Shown here: one piece after another, positions 23,038 to 34,000 of the stretch
How positions within the stretch are numbered: the stretch's first letter is position 1
Layout of the letters: each line of letters begins with the position of its first letter
Source: Protostelium mycophagum
Taxonomy: Eukaryota; Evosea; Variosea; Protosteliida; Protosteliaceae
Reading direction: 5' to 3'
Length of the DNA: 55,076 nt
Assembly: GCA_002081555.1 (NCBI GenBank)
Contig: MZNV01001760.1
Coordinates: 1-55,076 of the forward strand
Notes under the pieces: generated by a model
Database searches by the model: none
What the model saw: the letters and a program-made list of their open reading frames with translations, nothing else
Told to the model about the DNA's origin: nothing
Made by a program: the position numbers and the translations under genes

Positions 23038-24406
23038 TTATTCGAATGCGTAGAGATCGGCCCCGTAATTGTAGCTGTCGATGACGATTCCTCTGTCGAG
23101 CATCATCTTCTTCTTAATCTTGGCTTGCTCCCTCTTCAGCTGTTCTTCGGCTTTCTGGGCCTTCTTTGCCTCCGCATAAGGAATTTTCGTCAGTTTTTCT
23201 TCGAGAAGTCGCTCGTCGGCTTCTTCGTCCTTGATGACGTCAGCGTCTATTTTTAGATCTTGAGGGGTTTTCTTGAGTGTGGTTTGAATTTTGAATTTTT
23301 TATTTCAGTTGTATGATGAAGCACAATTTTCACACAAGCACGCTGGTGTCGGAGAAATCAAGTGCTCCATTTTTCCGGCAATCCACAAAAACATTAAAAT
23401 ACAATGCGTTGTAGATTGTCAGTTTTTTTGAATCTACAATAGAGATTGCAGACAAACGAATTGGCGGGAAAAATGTGCAGTTTGATGTTTTGTGGAATAA
23501 AATGAAATTTAGATGAAAACTCACAATCTCTCCTAGAAGCACAACATTTTCACCACGGATCAGCCGAATACCCACTGATCTGAAATTGTCATTATGACAT
23601 CAACGAATAGAATGTCATGATATCATAAAGATGAAGTGGAGAAGAGTGACGTCTGCACGGTTTCATAACGTGTTCACCACGTTAAGGAGCGTGAATTTTG
23701 TTTTTTTATGGTGCAAAGACAAGATTTGGCACATCTTGGATGTGTTTTTAGTTAAAATATAATTAATCATGATCATTCTGTCAACATGATCAGCCAGTCC
23801 ATCTGCTTCTGAGCAGAAGGAATAATGGAAAAATTCACGTTCCTCAACGTGATTTCCACGTATGAAACCGTGCAGATGTGATCATCGACCACCAAATGGC
23901 CGTTGTGGACAGTTCTGGACGGCATCATGCAGAGAGCGGGTGTTTTTATTCTTTTTTAATTTTCATCTTGATGAAAAAGAAAAGGATCGATTATCATTCA
24001 TATGGAAATGGAGAGTACTGACCTCTCTCCATATTGCCGTTGTTCTTCGAGATAGATACGCTCGACTGTGTTCTCTAATACAATGTTTGCTGGGACAATT
24101 TAGACATATGAGGGCCGATCAATTACAAGGCGCGTGTCTATAGAGCATAACGATTATATTCACAATGTCATGGACGATTTCAGAAGTGAATTCGAATTTA
24201 ATGCAAAAGATGTCGTATCACTTGTAATAGACCAGTAACTCACCAAATTGATCAAACGTCCGTAATGTGCCGAATAACTTCAAACCATCTCTTAAAGTTA
24301 CCATGAGCCTCTCTGATTCGGATTAAGAATACAAAACATGTCTTAAAGACAGAAACTCACTATCAACTTCTTCGACTAAAGAGGCCGTGCCAGGAAGGAA
24401 ATCCAT
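23038..24406 (-). CDS. LSM1: U6 snRNA-associated Sm-like protein LSm1
   Basis: Five exons splice in phase: 'MDFLPGTASLVEEVD', 'KRLMVTLRDGLKLFGTLRTF' ending 'DQF', 'NIVLENTVERIYLEEQRQYG', 'SVGIRLIRGENVVLLGEI' and a C-terminal extension 'KTPQDLKIDADVIKDEEADE' to 'GIVIDSYNYGADLYAFE'. The second to fourth exons hold the Sm1 (D-x-F-x-N-type) and Sm2 (IRGENVVLLGEI) motifs in the LSm1 form. LSm1 forms the cytoplasmic LSm1-7 ring that binds oligoadenylated mRNA 3' ends and promotes decapping in P-bodies. The C-terminal extension of about 75 residues is charged and helical ('KLTKIPYAEAKKAQKAEEQL'). The roughly 430-nt third intron contains a complete MITE-like element (23652-23876). Confidence 0.9.
23650..23878. 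mobile_element. MITE-like element with ~48-bp terminal inverted repeats, in an LSM1 intron
   Basis: The left end TCTGCACGGTTTCATAACGT (from 23652) is matched by the reverse complement of the right end, TCTGCACGGTTTCATACGTG (ending 23876). The match continues through …CACGTTAAGGAGCGTGAATTTT versus …CACGTTGAGGAACGTGAATTTT, about 48 bp with few mismatches. The central ~125 bp is AT-rich and noncoding. The flanks GTGA|CG and T|GTGA could be a 4-bp target-site duplication, but this is uncertain. Short fragments with the same CACGGTT…TAACGTG…CGTTAAGGA order occur elsewhere in the window, notably at 9935-10012. Confidence 0.8.
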
Positions 24407-24706
24407 TTGTTATGTAGAATATTGTATCTGATTTTCAGTTGAGTAAGATGAATGGTGAACAGCTAAGACAAGGAGTACCTCTGAACGTCGTTGTCCCTTC
24501 GTCCAAACGACCCTTCCTCGCGAACAAATGCAGATCATGCAACGAAATTTTTCGTTGTAGAGCGTGAAAGACCTCAAAAAATAAACATCGATAACACGAT
24601 TCTTGGGCATTTGGGACAGTGGAAACGAAAAGCCCAGTCCCAAACATTTGGTTGAAGAAGAGGGTCGTTGCTTGCTGCAGTTATTTATCACCTCTGAACA
24701 TCCCAC
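24407..24706. promoter_or_regulatory. Divergent intergenic region, LSM1 / small unknown gene
   Basis: This 300-bp gap separates two start codons facing away from each other and probably holds both promoters. It contains one GTTGTAGA octamer (about 24544). The open frames seen here on the minus strand have no recognisable content. Confidence 0.4.
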
Positions 24707-25139
24707 ATGGAAGAGCTATTGAAACTAATAGACGAAGACATCGCTGAGGGACCGATTCATATCAGACAGCTGGTTAGTCAAAGACGACCAAATAACACAG
24801 GTGAGAGGAATAATAAAAACTAATCTTTTATTCTGAACCGATCAGTGAGAGCAGTGTCGCTGATCAATCATCTGCGGAACATGATGCCACAGACGTCCAA
24901 AGAAAGGAGAGAAGAGATAATAAATGCCATCACACTACTCAGAGGCGGAGAAGTAATCAGGACGAAGTGTTTGGGCCAAATTGAAAATTGTACAGTTGCA
25001 ACCAAGACCCTTCATGATACGTCTGGCACAAATTTTTGGAAGAGAAGAACTGCTGCAGATGGTGAGTGAAATCAACCAAAGAGAATCTCTCAACCAACAG
25101 AACGTTAAAACAGAATCACCACAGACATCATCTTCGTGA
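24707..25139 (+). CDS. Small helical protein of unknown function
   Basis: The start MEELLKLIDEDIAEGPIHIR is followed after a 48-nt intron by 'RAVSLINHLRNMMPQTSKER'. A 43-46 nt intron (GTAATC…TACAG) then joins 'INAITLLRGGE' to 'LQPRPFMIRLAQIFGREELL', and the frame ends 'QNVKTESPQTSSS'. The phases agree at both junctions. The product is about 130 residues, hydrophilic, helix-rich and without Cys-based motifs. I do not recognise it. An AATAAA follows within about 60 bp of the stop. Confidence 0.55.
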
Positions 25140-25376
25140 TTCATTTGAGAGGGAAAATGAACGGCGTCACTGTCTAGACCGAAATATTTGGAGAATAAAA
25201 TCGTTCGTGTTCAGGTTCCAAGCTGCGTTTTTGCTTCCTTCTTCTGGAAAATAAATATTTTTTCGATATTATAATATTGAAGAAAAATTCTGAGAAAAAA
25301 AAGAATTTTTCGTAATTCTCCGAATAGCCTTCAGCGAACACAATCCAATCCAAGCCCGGAGAGAAACATCGGAAGG

Positions 25377-27305
25377 ATGAGGGCAAACAGAATAGAGGTG
25401 GTCGATTCTCATGAAAACGCAGAGTCATTCAAGTCGAGGGATTACCTTCCCGGATTATGTGCTTCAAAGGTGTCCGATTACCTCTTAGGACTTGATCAAT
25501 CTTGGTCCTCTGATTCTGAGGGTGAGGGACATCATTTTGATGTTGTCAGCTCATTTTCTCAGACGAAGAGGATTTCGAGGAATCATGGCGTTATCTTGTA
25601 AAAGATGGCCGCATACCGGTCGTTGTGGATGATTTTGAGCCGAATCGTTCACAGCCGCCTTCACTAACGAATAGCACCTCCTCATTGCGAGGTGGTAGCA
25701 GGATTCCAAGCACCAACGCTGAGATATCTCTTAAGAGGTGGGTATCAGCTTAACACGTGGTTTATTAAAAAGGGAGGATGTGCAATCATTAAGAAGCCAA
25801 AATCCAACCATTTTCTTTCTGATCTCACATGTACAGATCAATAGACGCCTTAAGACAGAGCTTGGGTGACTTCAGTGACAGCGACGATGAAGATGATGCC
25901 CACATCATCACACAACCAGAGCAGAAGGACTGTCTAATCTGTCTCGATGAACTCGCGGAATGTGAAGACGTGGTCACCGTGAAGGTGACATTCTGGAAAT
26001 CCAAAATTTGAAAAATAACGGCCACAGGGATGTGGTCACAAGGCTTGTCAGGGTTGCTTGTCCTCATACATAGATTTCAAGTCGAAAGACACCGCATTTC
26101 TCTGCCACAAGTTGACACTCATCACTAGAATGTCCACACAGGTAACCATTCGAATGATGGAGAATTTTTATTTTAAAAGATAAGAATGAAATGGTATGAC
26201 AAACATAAATTCTCACTATGACAAAGCCACAGAGTGTTTAAAATCGCAGTTGTATATATTATTTCTATTGTGATGGCAAAGATGTTGTGGTGTCTGTTGT
26301 GTATATTTTTGGTGTTTTTATGGCGGGCCACAAACTGTTTAAAATTAATCCCATAATGTGTTCTTATTTTGTGTCAAAAATCAAGTGAAATTCCGACGAA
26401 AACTCACCAACTAACTCAGGCAATCCGCGTAGACGAAGTGAACGCATACGGGATCAAATGTCCCGCGTCGCATTGTGGACATGTCATGCTCATCAATGAG
26501 CTGACACCTGTCTCGGAGGAGGACACGGTGGACCGGTTCTTGAGACTTTCAGAAGTACATCGGGGGGACAAGATGCAGGCGGAGAGGGAGGTGTTACCGG
26601 TACCGAGGTCTAGGAAAGGTGAGTTGTAGATCGAATTGTAGATGTGCTATTTTGTCTTCACGCAGACGAAAAAGACGTCGACGAATTACGGTGACGCGGC
26701 ATTTCGGGATTACAATGGAGCTGTAGAGATTCTCCATTATGATGATAGAGCCACAAAACAATAGAATCAACAACTGTAGTAAAACGAGCAGCAGAGCCGC
26801 CGAACATGTGTTTAGACATAGCTCAAAAAATTTCTCCACTAGAAATTTACAAATTTTAGACTGCGCCAGTTTCTCCTGCCAATCCAGGGATTTTCGCCCC
26901 TTGCGCTCCGGCAGAATAAAATGCGTGTCCTGCGGCACAGTCATGTGTGCTGATTGTAGACGAAGACATCCTACGTATCAAGTCTGCGCTGAAAAACAAC
27001 AACACGTTGAAAAAGAACCAACGGTCAGGTTCATCAGGTGAGTTTTTCGAAATTCGAATCGAAATTTTGGCGGGAAAATTGAATCTTTTGACAGGTGTCC
27101 GTCGTGTCGGTTTGCTGTGGAGAAGTCTGACGGTTGTGATCACATGTTTTGCCGTTGTGGGACACACTTCTGCTGGAATTGTGCTGGAGAACTGGACCCA
27201 CAAGGAGGCATCTTCGAGCACGTGAACAACTGTAAGAAGAGTATCTCAAGGCGGGATTTTGTGGATATCAAAAAAATTGACCTGCTGAACGGTTTAACTC
27301 TGTAA
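25377..27305 (+). CDS. RBR-type E3 ubiquitin ligase 2
   Basis: ATG 25377 opens an acidic, Ser-rich N-terminus ('DQSWSSDSEG', 'QSLGDFSDSDDEDDAHI'). RING1 is 'CLICLDELAECEDVVTVK' + 'GCGHKACQGCLSSY', with 'AYGIKCPASHCGHVM'. The IBR spans 'RSRKDCASFSCQSRDFRPLR' and 'IKCVSCGTVMCADCRRRHPT'; joining AGGAAAG at about 26622 directly to ACTGCGCC at about 26870 gives 'RKDCASF' in phase. RING2 is 'CPSCRFAVEKSDGCDHMFCR', 'CGTHFCWNC', ending 'HVNNCKK'. The thioester Cys in 'DGCDHMFC' is present. It differs from RBR ligase 1 (10492-12055) in the N-terminus and lacks its C-terminal helical extension, so the two are not a recent duplicate pair. Confidence 0.87.
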
Positions 27306-28069
27306 ATAAAAAACAATTGGGCAAATTGGTTGCATTAAAGTGTAGATCAAGAATTACGCACATATTGCCGGACACCAGACAGTCGCACTCCCAAGAGAAC
27401 GTCAACAAGCACTCCCAAGAGCTCCGAATCGCGAGAGGCACTGTGGCCAAGGATAACTCTGGCAACACTCGCTCACGAGATGGGGACGCCTCTTGCGCCT
27501 GCACTGATGCTGGTAATTTTTTCAACACATTAGGCTGTAGGCCGCGGCCAGTTGTATCATGCTGCAATTTGGTACAATATTGTCTGCTTATGTACGCTGC
27601 GGAAGAGCCACGTGTTGAATTTCTGCTGCAGTATTATGTTCTGCAGCTCTTCCACAATATGATTTATGTGCTACATTATTGTTTATGTGCTGCAACTCTG
27701 ATATAATTTGTAACGATCATTTCAATTTAATTGCAGGATTCACGGTTACGAGCAAGAATACAGAAATAAAATGTGTTCTTGAATTTGAGTGCGTCGTCTT
27801 GTCAAAACCTTTAAGCAGGTTTATTTATGTATTCTTAAAGTTGGCGAGATGTTCCTTCGCTGGGATGTGTCAACATGACATCATTCCAGCATATGTGCAT
27901 ACACTCTTTGTTTAAATGAGCCATAAACGCTTGGAATGTTTTGAGGTTGAAGATGTACGTGTCCGTATTACCCAGCTTGCACCATCATCAAATGATGTAG
28001 ATCATAAAAATTCGAAAAACGGCAACCACTTTTATTCACGGATTTTCTTGCATTTTTTTATTTACAAAT
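27306..28069. other. Intergenic region between RBR ligase 2 and the SNF2 gene
   Basis: Apart from the I9 relic at 27745-27960 no gene is seen. It contains CACTCCCAAGAG twice (about 27386 and 27411) and a loose inverted repeat GCTGCGGAAGAGCC / GCAGCTCTTCCAC (about 27597-27656). Confidence 0.45.
27745..27960 (-). pseudogene. Decayed copy of the double-I9 inhibitor gene
   Basis: Read on the minus strand, this stretch matches pieces of the gene at 37717-38489. It has TTCCAAGCGTTTATGGCTCA and TTTAAACAAAGAGTGT (coding, 'FQAFVAHLNKE'), then GCACATATGCTGGAATGATG with TCATGTTGACACATC (intron of the intact gene), GGAACATCTCGCCAACTT (coding), AATAAACCTGC and finally ATTTTATTTCTGTATTCT (3' flank of the intact gene). 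Exons between are deleted. Because intron sequence is kept, it arose by DNA duplication and not by reverse transcription. Confidence 0.85.
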
Positions 28070-31000
28070 TTATTTGACATTAAAGAGGAATTTGAAGTCA
28101 TTCAGAGTCAACTTCTGTTTTGTCATTCCATTTACATCTTTGCCAAGTGTACTATCCGCCAAATGAATTTTCCACTAGATTTCGTCAGAATCTCCAAAAG
28201 TCATGACATCTCAATGAGATATCACCTCTTGTAGTTTCAAGATTCGTTCTTCAATTGTCTCTGCTATGGACAGCCTGAATATCTTCACCTCCTTTGTCTG
28301 TCCGATTCTATACACTCTGTCTATTGCCTGTCTCTCAATCTGTGGATTCCACCAGCAATCTACTTTTTTCAGATCTTTCCAGATTTCTAAGATCTTTTCC
28401 AGATCTTTCCAGATTTTCCAAGATGAATGAAATTTGAAAAAATGGAATAGAATCTCATAGTTTTTTTACCCAGGAAAAACAGATAATTCGCGGCAACAAG
28501 ATTCAAGCCGACACCACCAGCCTTGAGGGACATCAGTATGAGATCCACTTTTTGATCCTGTGCAAACTGGTCCAGTACGTTCTGCCGTTGGGAAAGTGTC
28601 AGAGATCCATCAAAACGGACAAACTTGAACCCAGCGGAGAGGAGTTTCGGCTCCAGCAGGTCCAACATGCTCGTCCATTGTGAAAATACGACTGCTTTAC
28701 TCTTTGGAGATTCTTTTTGCATCGTCCGAAGTCCTATTGTTTTCAATACTTAATTATTATATAATATTTAAATGATGAAAATTTAACCTTCCATCAAAAT
28801 CCTCATTTTGGTTGAATCGTATTTCTCCGATGCATCTCCTACGATATCTTCAGATCATGTCGTAAATGTCGACAAGATATCTTACCGAACTCTGGCACGT
28901 TTTGTGAGATGTCTTCGGTTTTCTCCTGTGGGATGACTCGACTGAGAGGAATGATATCATTCACTGTCAGTTTATTTCTACACATCTAGAATTTTCAGAA
29001 AAATTTCCGTTTCTCTTTTTTGGCGCCAAAAAAATATTTCAAATTTCAAAACGACCCTAAAGAATACTGATATGGGGGATATTTTGAAAATAAAATCATA
29101 CCGGGCAGGAAGAATGTGCCACGATGGCAGACTTGATACATTCTTTGCAGAACACGTGACCGCATACTGAGGACACCGGGTCCACCCTCGGGTCCAAACA
29201 AATGGGACACTCGACCTGTCTCGTTTAGAGTGGTGTGTCTACAACGAGGTCACCTCTTGAAGACTGTCGATGACCCTCTGCTTTGCACCTTCTAGGAGTT
29301 GTAGATCTGTTTTACTTGCTATAACCGAATCTGCTGTGGGCATTTTTGGGATGCTGATCAAAGGCCTGAAATAAATTAAATTAAAATAATTTTAAATTTA
29401 ATCTTCAAGTTGAAATTTGAAGAAAACATATGGATTTTAAATTTTTTAATTCGTTCAGATTTTATCTACAAAAGATATGTATCTCGAGTCGAAATTTCAT
29501 TTGAATCTCGCTTACTGTTGCTCCATCTGGTCGTCCTCCGTCCTGCTTATCACCAGTGTTGGGTGATCACATGCTTGTCTTAATCTCAACAGCAACACCA
29601 GGATACTGCTGTAGTTCTTTAATACAGTACCAGCCTTCAAGTATTTGGTGAACTGGATCTGCGCTTGTGTTTCTAATGCCGTGTAGAAATCCTTCTCTTC
29701 GGGGGAAAATTGGTCCTGAGAGACGTTCAATTTTCAAGATGAAAGAATTTCCCGCCAAATCACGGATTTTAAAATTCAAATGGGAGATTACCGATCTGAG
29801 CTCCTCTTTGCGATCTGGAAGTACCAAGATGGGTTTGCCGTTAATCAATGTCGTCTTCATTCTTCGAAGTAATACTGCTTGCATCAACGCCCTCACCTAT
29901 TCAAAATTCAAAATTCAAATTTGGCGGGAAATCAATCTCTCGGAATTCATGTCATCCAACACTTTGGTGATCATACGCGAAAATCACGGTAACAAACCGA
30001 TGTATTCACCTTTGTGAAATCGTTTGCGGGGGAGTTTTTAATAATTCTTCCAACAATTTTGTTCTTCCATATGTTGATATCGTTGTAAGGTTTGTATCTT
30101 AAAAAGAATATGAGTGAGTACAGATCCATCAAGTCATTGTGTACTCTGTGATGTGTCAAATTGTATCGACAATGCATATGTGTGTCGACAGTATCATAAA
30201 TGTCGACATTGTACTTGATACACTTTTGCTTGCGCATTTTGGGGATTTGTATGGCAGAGTCATATGTGAGTTGTAGAATGAATATACTTACGGGGTACCA
30301 GTGAGGCACCATCTATATTTAGATTCTACTTCGAAACATGCCTTGGCCACCTTTGTGCTTCTGTTCTTTATGCAATGCGCCTCGTCTAATATCGTGCGGT
30401 AAAACTTGACGGAAAAAATATTATTGCTGTTATCTAACTGTTTATATTTAATTTCTATTTGTTTTGCGTTGTAGATGTAAATATACAAGATCACTGCTGA
30501 TCCTATCTTCGCGCCAAAAATATTGAGCAGAGAGGCCATGGTTCTATAAATAGAAATATTATGGAACCTAAATTCCCAAAAAGATGATTGTTTTTAGTAC
30601 CTCTGCAGGACAGAGATATAATATATAATATATATTTAATAGTACAAACAAAAAGCAAAAACCCACGCTGAGCTCGCTGGCCAGAGTATTATATGTTGTG
30701 ATGATGACGTCATACTTCTTCAACTCTTTAGCGTCGCGGATCCTGCATGACGTGAGACATCATGTGTAATACATGTCTCGATGAGATGTCATGACATATG
30801 ATCGCGATATCTCACCTGCTCCCACCGTGCCACACCAGTACCTTCACTCTATCAGAAGATAATTACCATAAAAATTAAAATCACCATAAAAAATATATTA
30901 AATTACAAAATAAATTATTTAATGAATAAAATATCCACCTTGTTCAGCACGCCCGAGCTCTTGTATTTGATTTCAGAATTCCAGTGAAATACTAGAGATA

Positions 31001-34000
31001 CGGGGCATACTATGAGTGTCCTCTGTGGCCCTCCCTGCTTAACATCCGTAACCATGAGTGACAGCGTTTCTATTGTCTTCCCAACACCCCTGTATATTAT
31101 TCAATAATAATTTCAGAAGAGAGTGAAACTTCCGGGAATGATTCCGAAGAAATTAATATATTATGGGATTATTGTTCGGAAATAATTCCAGAAAAAAAAT
31201 GTGCAGATTCTGGTAAAAGGTCTGGAATAATCGGAGTATTATGGGATATAGATATGACTCACATGTCATCTGCTAAGATTCCACCGTATGGCTTATCCGC
31301 TTCCTGCTTGCTCATCCACCACAATGCTTGCTTTTGGTAAGAATGTAACTTGACCAATAATGCCGCAGAAGGCTCTTTCTCTGGCAGTTCGTCTACCTGA
31401 AATCAATTAAATTTTAAATTAAAAAATGTTTTGTGATTTTCGATTTTACTTAATAATTTTTATAATAAAAATAAAAATAAAAACCTGGTTGTCTAATATG
31501 CGTTGTAGATCCTGCTCTCCTATCTCTTCAGTAGGTGCTATTGCGCTAAACCCGATGTCAGAATCAAACCCGCCACCCCCGATGGACAGTCCGGTACTTC
31601 CCAGGCTTCCCGCCACCGGATTTGCTATTTTTGGAACAATGGGTTGTGTCGGGGTCAATCTGACGGCGGGGCGGATAATGCTTGTATTTTGTATCTTCAG
31701 TTTGAAATCCGCTGTTGAGATTTAGAGATTCGAAAATGTGAAAGAGCATTCTAGATCTCTATAGATATAAACAGATGATTGCTGTCTGCAGAGCTGGGGT
31801 ACAAAATACACTGTCTTGGCGGCGGAGCCGACCAAGGTATTAAACAGTAGAGTTCAGAGCTTCTGCTGGTTTTGTATAATAGCTCCTTATTTCAGAATAA
31901 ATAATATAATATGTGGTATACTTACAACGAGGATCAGACTTTACATGGGAGATCACACCTATCCATTATAAATATAACATTCGAGTATTTAAAGTTTGAC
32001 AGGATATTGTTGTATTGAAGTAAATCGAGTGTAATTTCGTTATTATAAACAAGTGTGTGACAACATTTCCGTCGATCAGAGTTGGACCACTGTCTACAAT
32101 GCAAACACATATAAATATAACTAACGTGAGCAGTGGTCACACATCCCGTCGGCTCCTACGGGCACATTATTCCTCGCACATCTCTTACATGATGCTGGTG
32201 GTGATTTATTCTTCATCTGTTCTCTCAGTATTCTAAGCCGTTCTACACCCTTCAGTCTCAAGATCATGAGTTTTCACGGTAACAACCGTGTGTCTTGGCG
32301 TCAAGTAACCGTGAAATGTGTTTTGAAACGAAATCATTTACCGCAGAATTCACAGTGTCCGTCCTCTAATAACCTGCCGATATTGTTGAAACAAGTGTTA
32401 CACTTGGGTCTTTCCCCCTCCTGCTTCACTCTCCCATAATAGGATGATGCCTTCTTCACCTCTACAACGCTCTCTACAACCGTTATTTCTCAAAATAAAG
32501 ACCAAGCGAAGCATCCGTTTCAAGAATTAAAAAAAATCTAAAAATTCGCTCTACAACGGTTATTTTTTTGAATTTTAAACGGTGAAGTATCCACTTTGTG
32601 ATCGAGTTTGAAATTTGATAATAAAAATTCACTCATTCTGGTGCAGTGGCCACACATCCCGTTGGGCCCCACCAATCCTTGTCCATATCCTCCACAGTTT
32701 GTGCACCTCGCCATCACAGGCGCAGATGAAAATATTCCTCCCCTCTGTAGAGAGGTTCTTGTGCAGTGATCGCACATCCCATTGGGCCCGATTAACCTCC
32801 GCCCGAAGCCTCCACAGCTGGAGCATCTCATCATTCCCACGGGGACGGCGGGTTTCTCTTGGCGATTTCCCAGCATGATGTTGTTGTATGTACTGAGGGG
32901 GTTCCCGCCAAAAATCGGGGGTTGTAGAATAGAAGGGGGTGGGTTGGGTTTGGCTGTTGGCGGGTTGTGAGGAGGATTTATGATTATGGGCTCCGCCTTG
33001 ATTTCTTCAGAAAGAGTCGAGAGATGTTTCAAAGTCATGAAGAAATGTGTTTGTCACAAACGAATCGCTGTATCCACTCACTTGCTGTGCAGCGCTATGT
33101 GCTATGAGTTCAGAATTGGCCATCTCCAACGCAAACTTCGCGTCTGCGTCTTCTTGCCTTCTCCTCTCTTGATTAATTAAATCCTCTTCCTCTACTCTAT
33201 TTCAGTTCAAATATTTGAGACGATCTACAACGGCACGAATATTCGTGCCGTTCGATATAGACAGTCACCTTCTTGCAGCTTCCTGGCAAACTCTTCGTCA
33301 GAGACGAGATTTCCGTGTGTGTCAAGGGTCATCTCCTGTTGCGAACTTCCAGTGTGCGGTATCTCACTGCCCTTCTCTATCACCTGATTAACGTCAATTT
33401 CTTATCCATCTGCATCGTCTACGCATGGCCTGCACTCGTTGTAGAATGTCGACAAAAGGGATACAGTTATTTGTGGCAAAGCCACAATCAAATTGAAAAT
33501 AAAATATAAATAAAAATGACTCAACACTACAATATCATATTTCTAAATATATATCTGTGGTGGATGTGAATCATATAAACATTATCGATTAATTATATTA
33601 TATTGTTCTTGAAGTTGCGCCAGATTGTGTAATAAATTTCAAAATAGCACAGTGAACCTTCGCGGCAGAGCCAAAAACACTTTTGGCTCTGCACAGAATC
33701 TGGATAGGACATTTCTAATTTCATTTCGCATACGAGAAAACCACCCCAAAAACCACTACACAAAAACATAAAATAACATGACCTCGAGCTCTTGGTCGAA
33801 TTGTTCTTGCAGCTTCTTGGCGTACTCTGCGTCTATTCTCTCTTGCTCTTCTTTGTATTTTTCCAAGTCCTCTTCTTCTTGCATTAACTCCAAGGATGCT
33901 GCCATAATCAATTTTATTCGATTTTTGACGGTCGATTTTTCATAAAATTTCAACGACTATAGAGATGGAATGTGTGATGTGCGTGACTTGATTTGCAACA

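Noticed and set aside
23862-24143. Open frame on the plus strand within LSM1
   Set aside because: It overlaps the MITE right end and the antisense of an LSM1 exon; no family features.
26640-26695. A mini-exon DEKDVDEL in RBR ligase 2
   Set aside because: Including it puts the IBR exon out of frame; skipping it joins RSRK to DCASFSC in phase.
27317-27706. 129-codon frame downstream of RBR ligase 2
   Set aside because: Mixed composition with no domain, no matching neighbour exon and small repeats; not supported as a gene.
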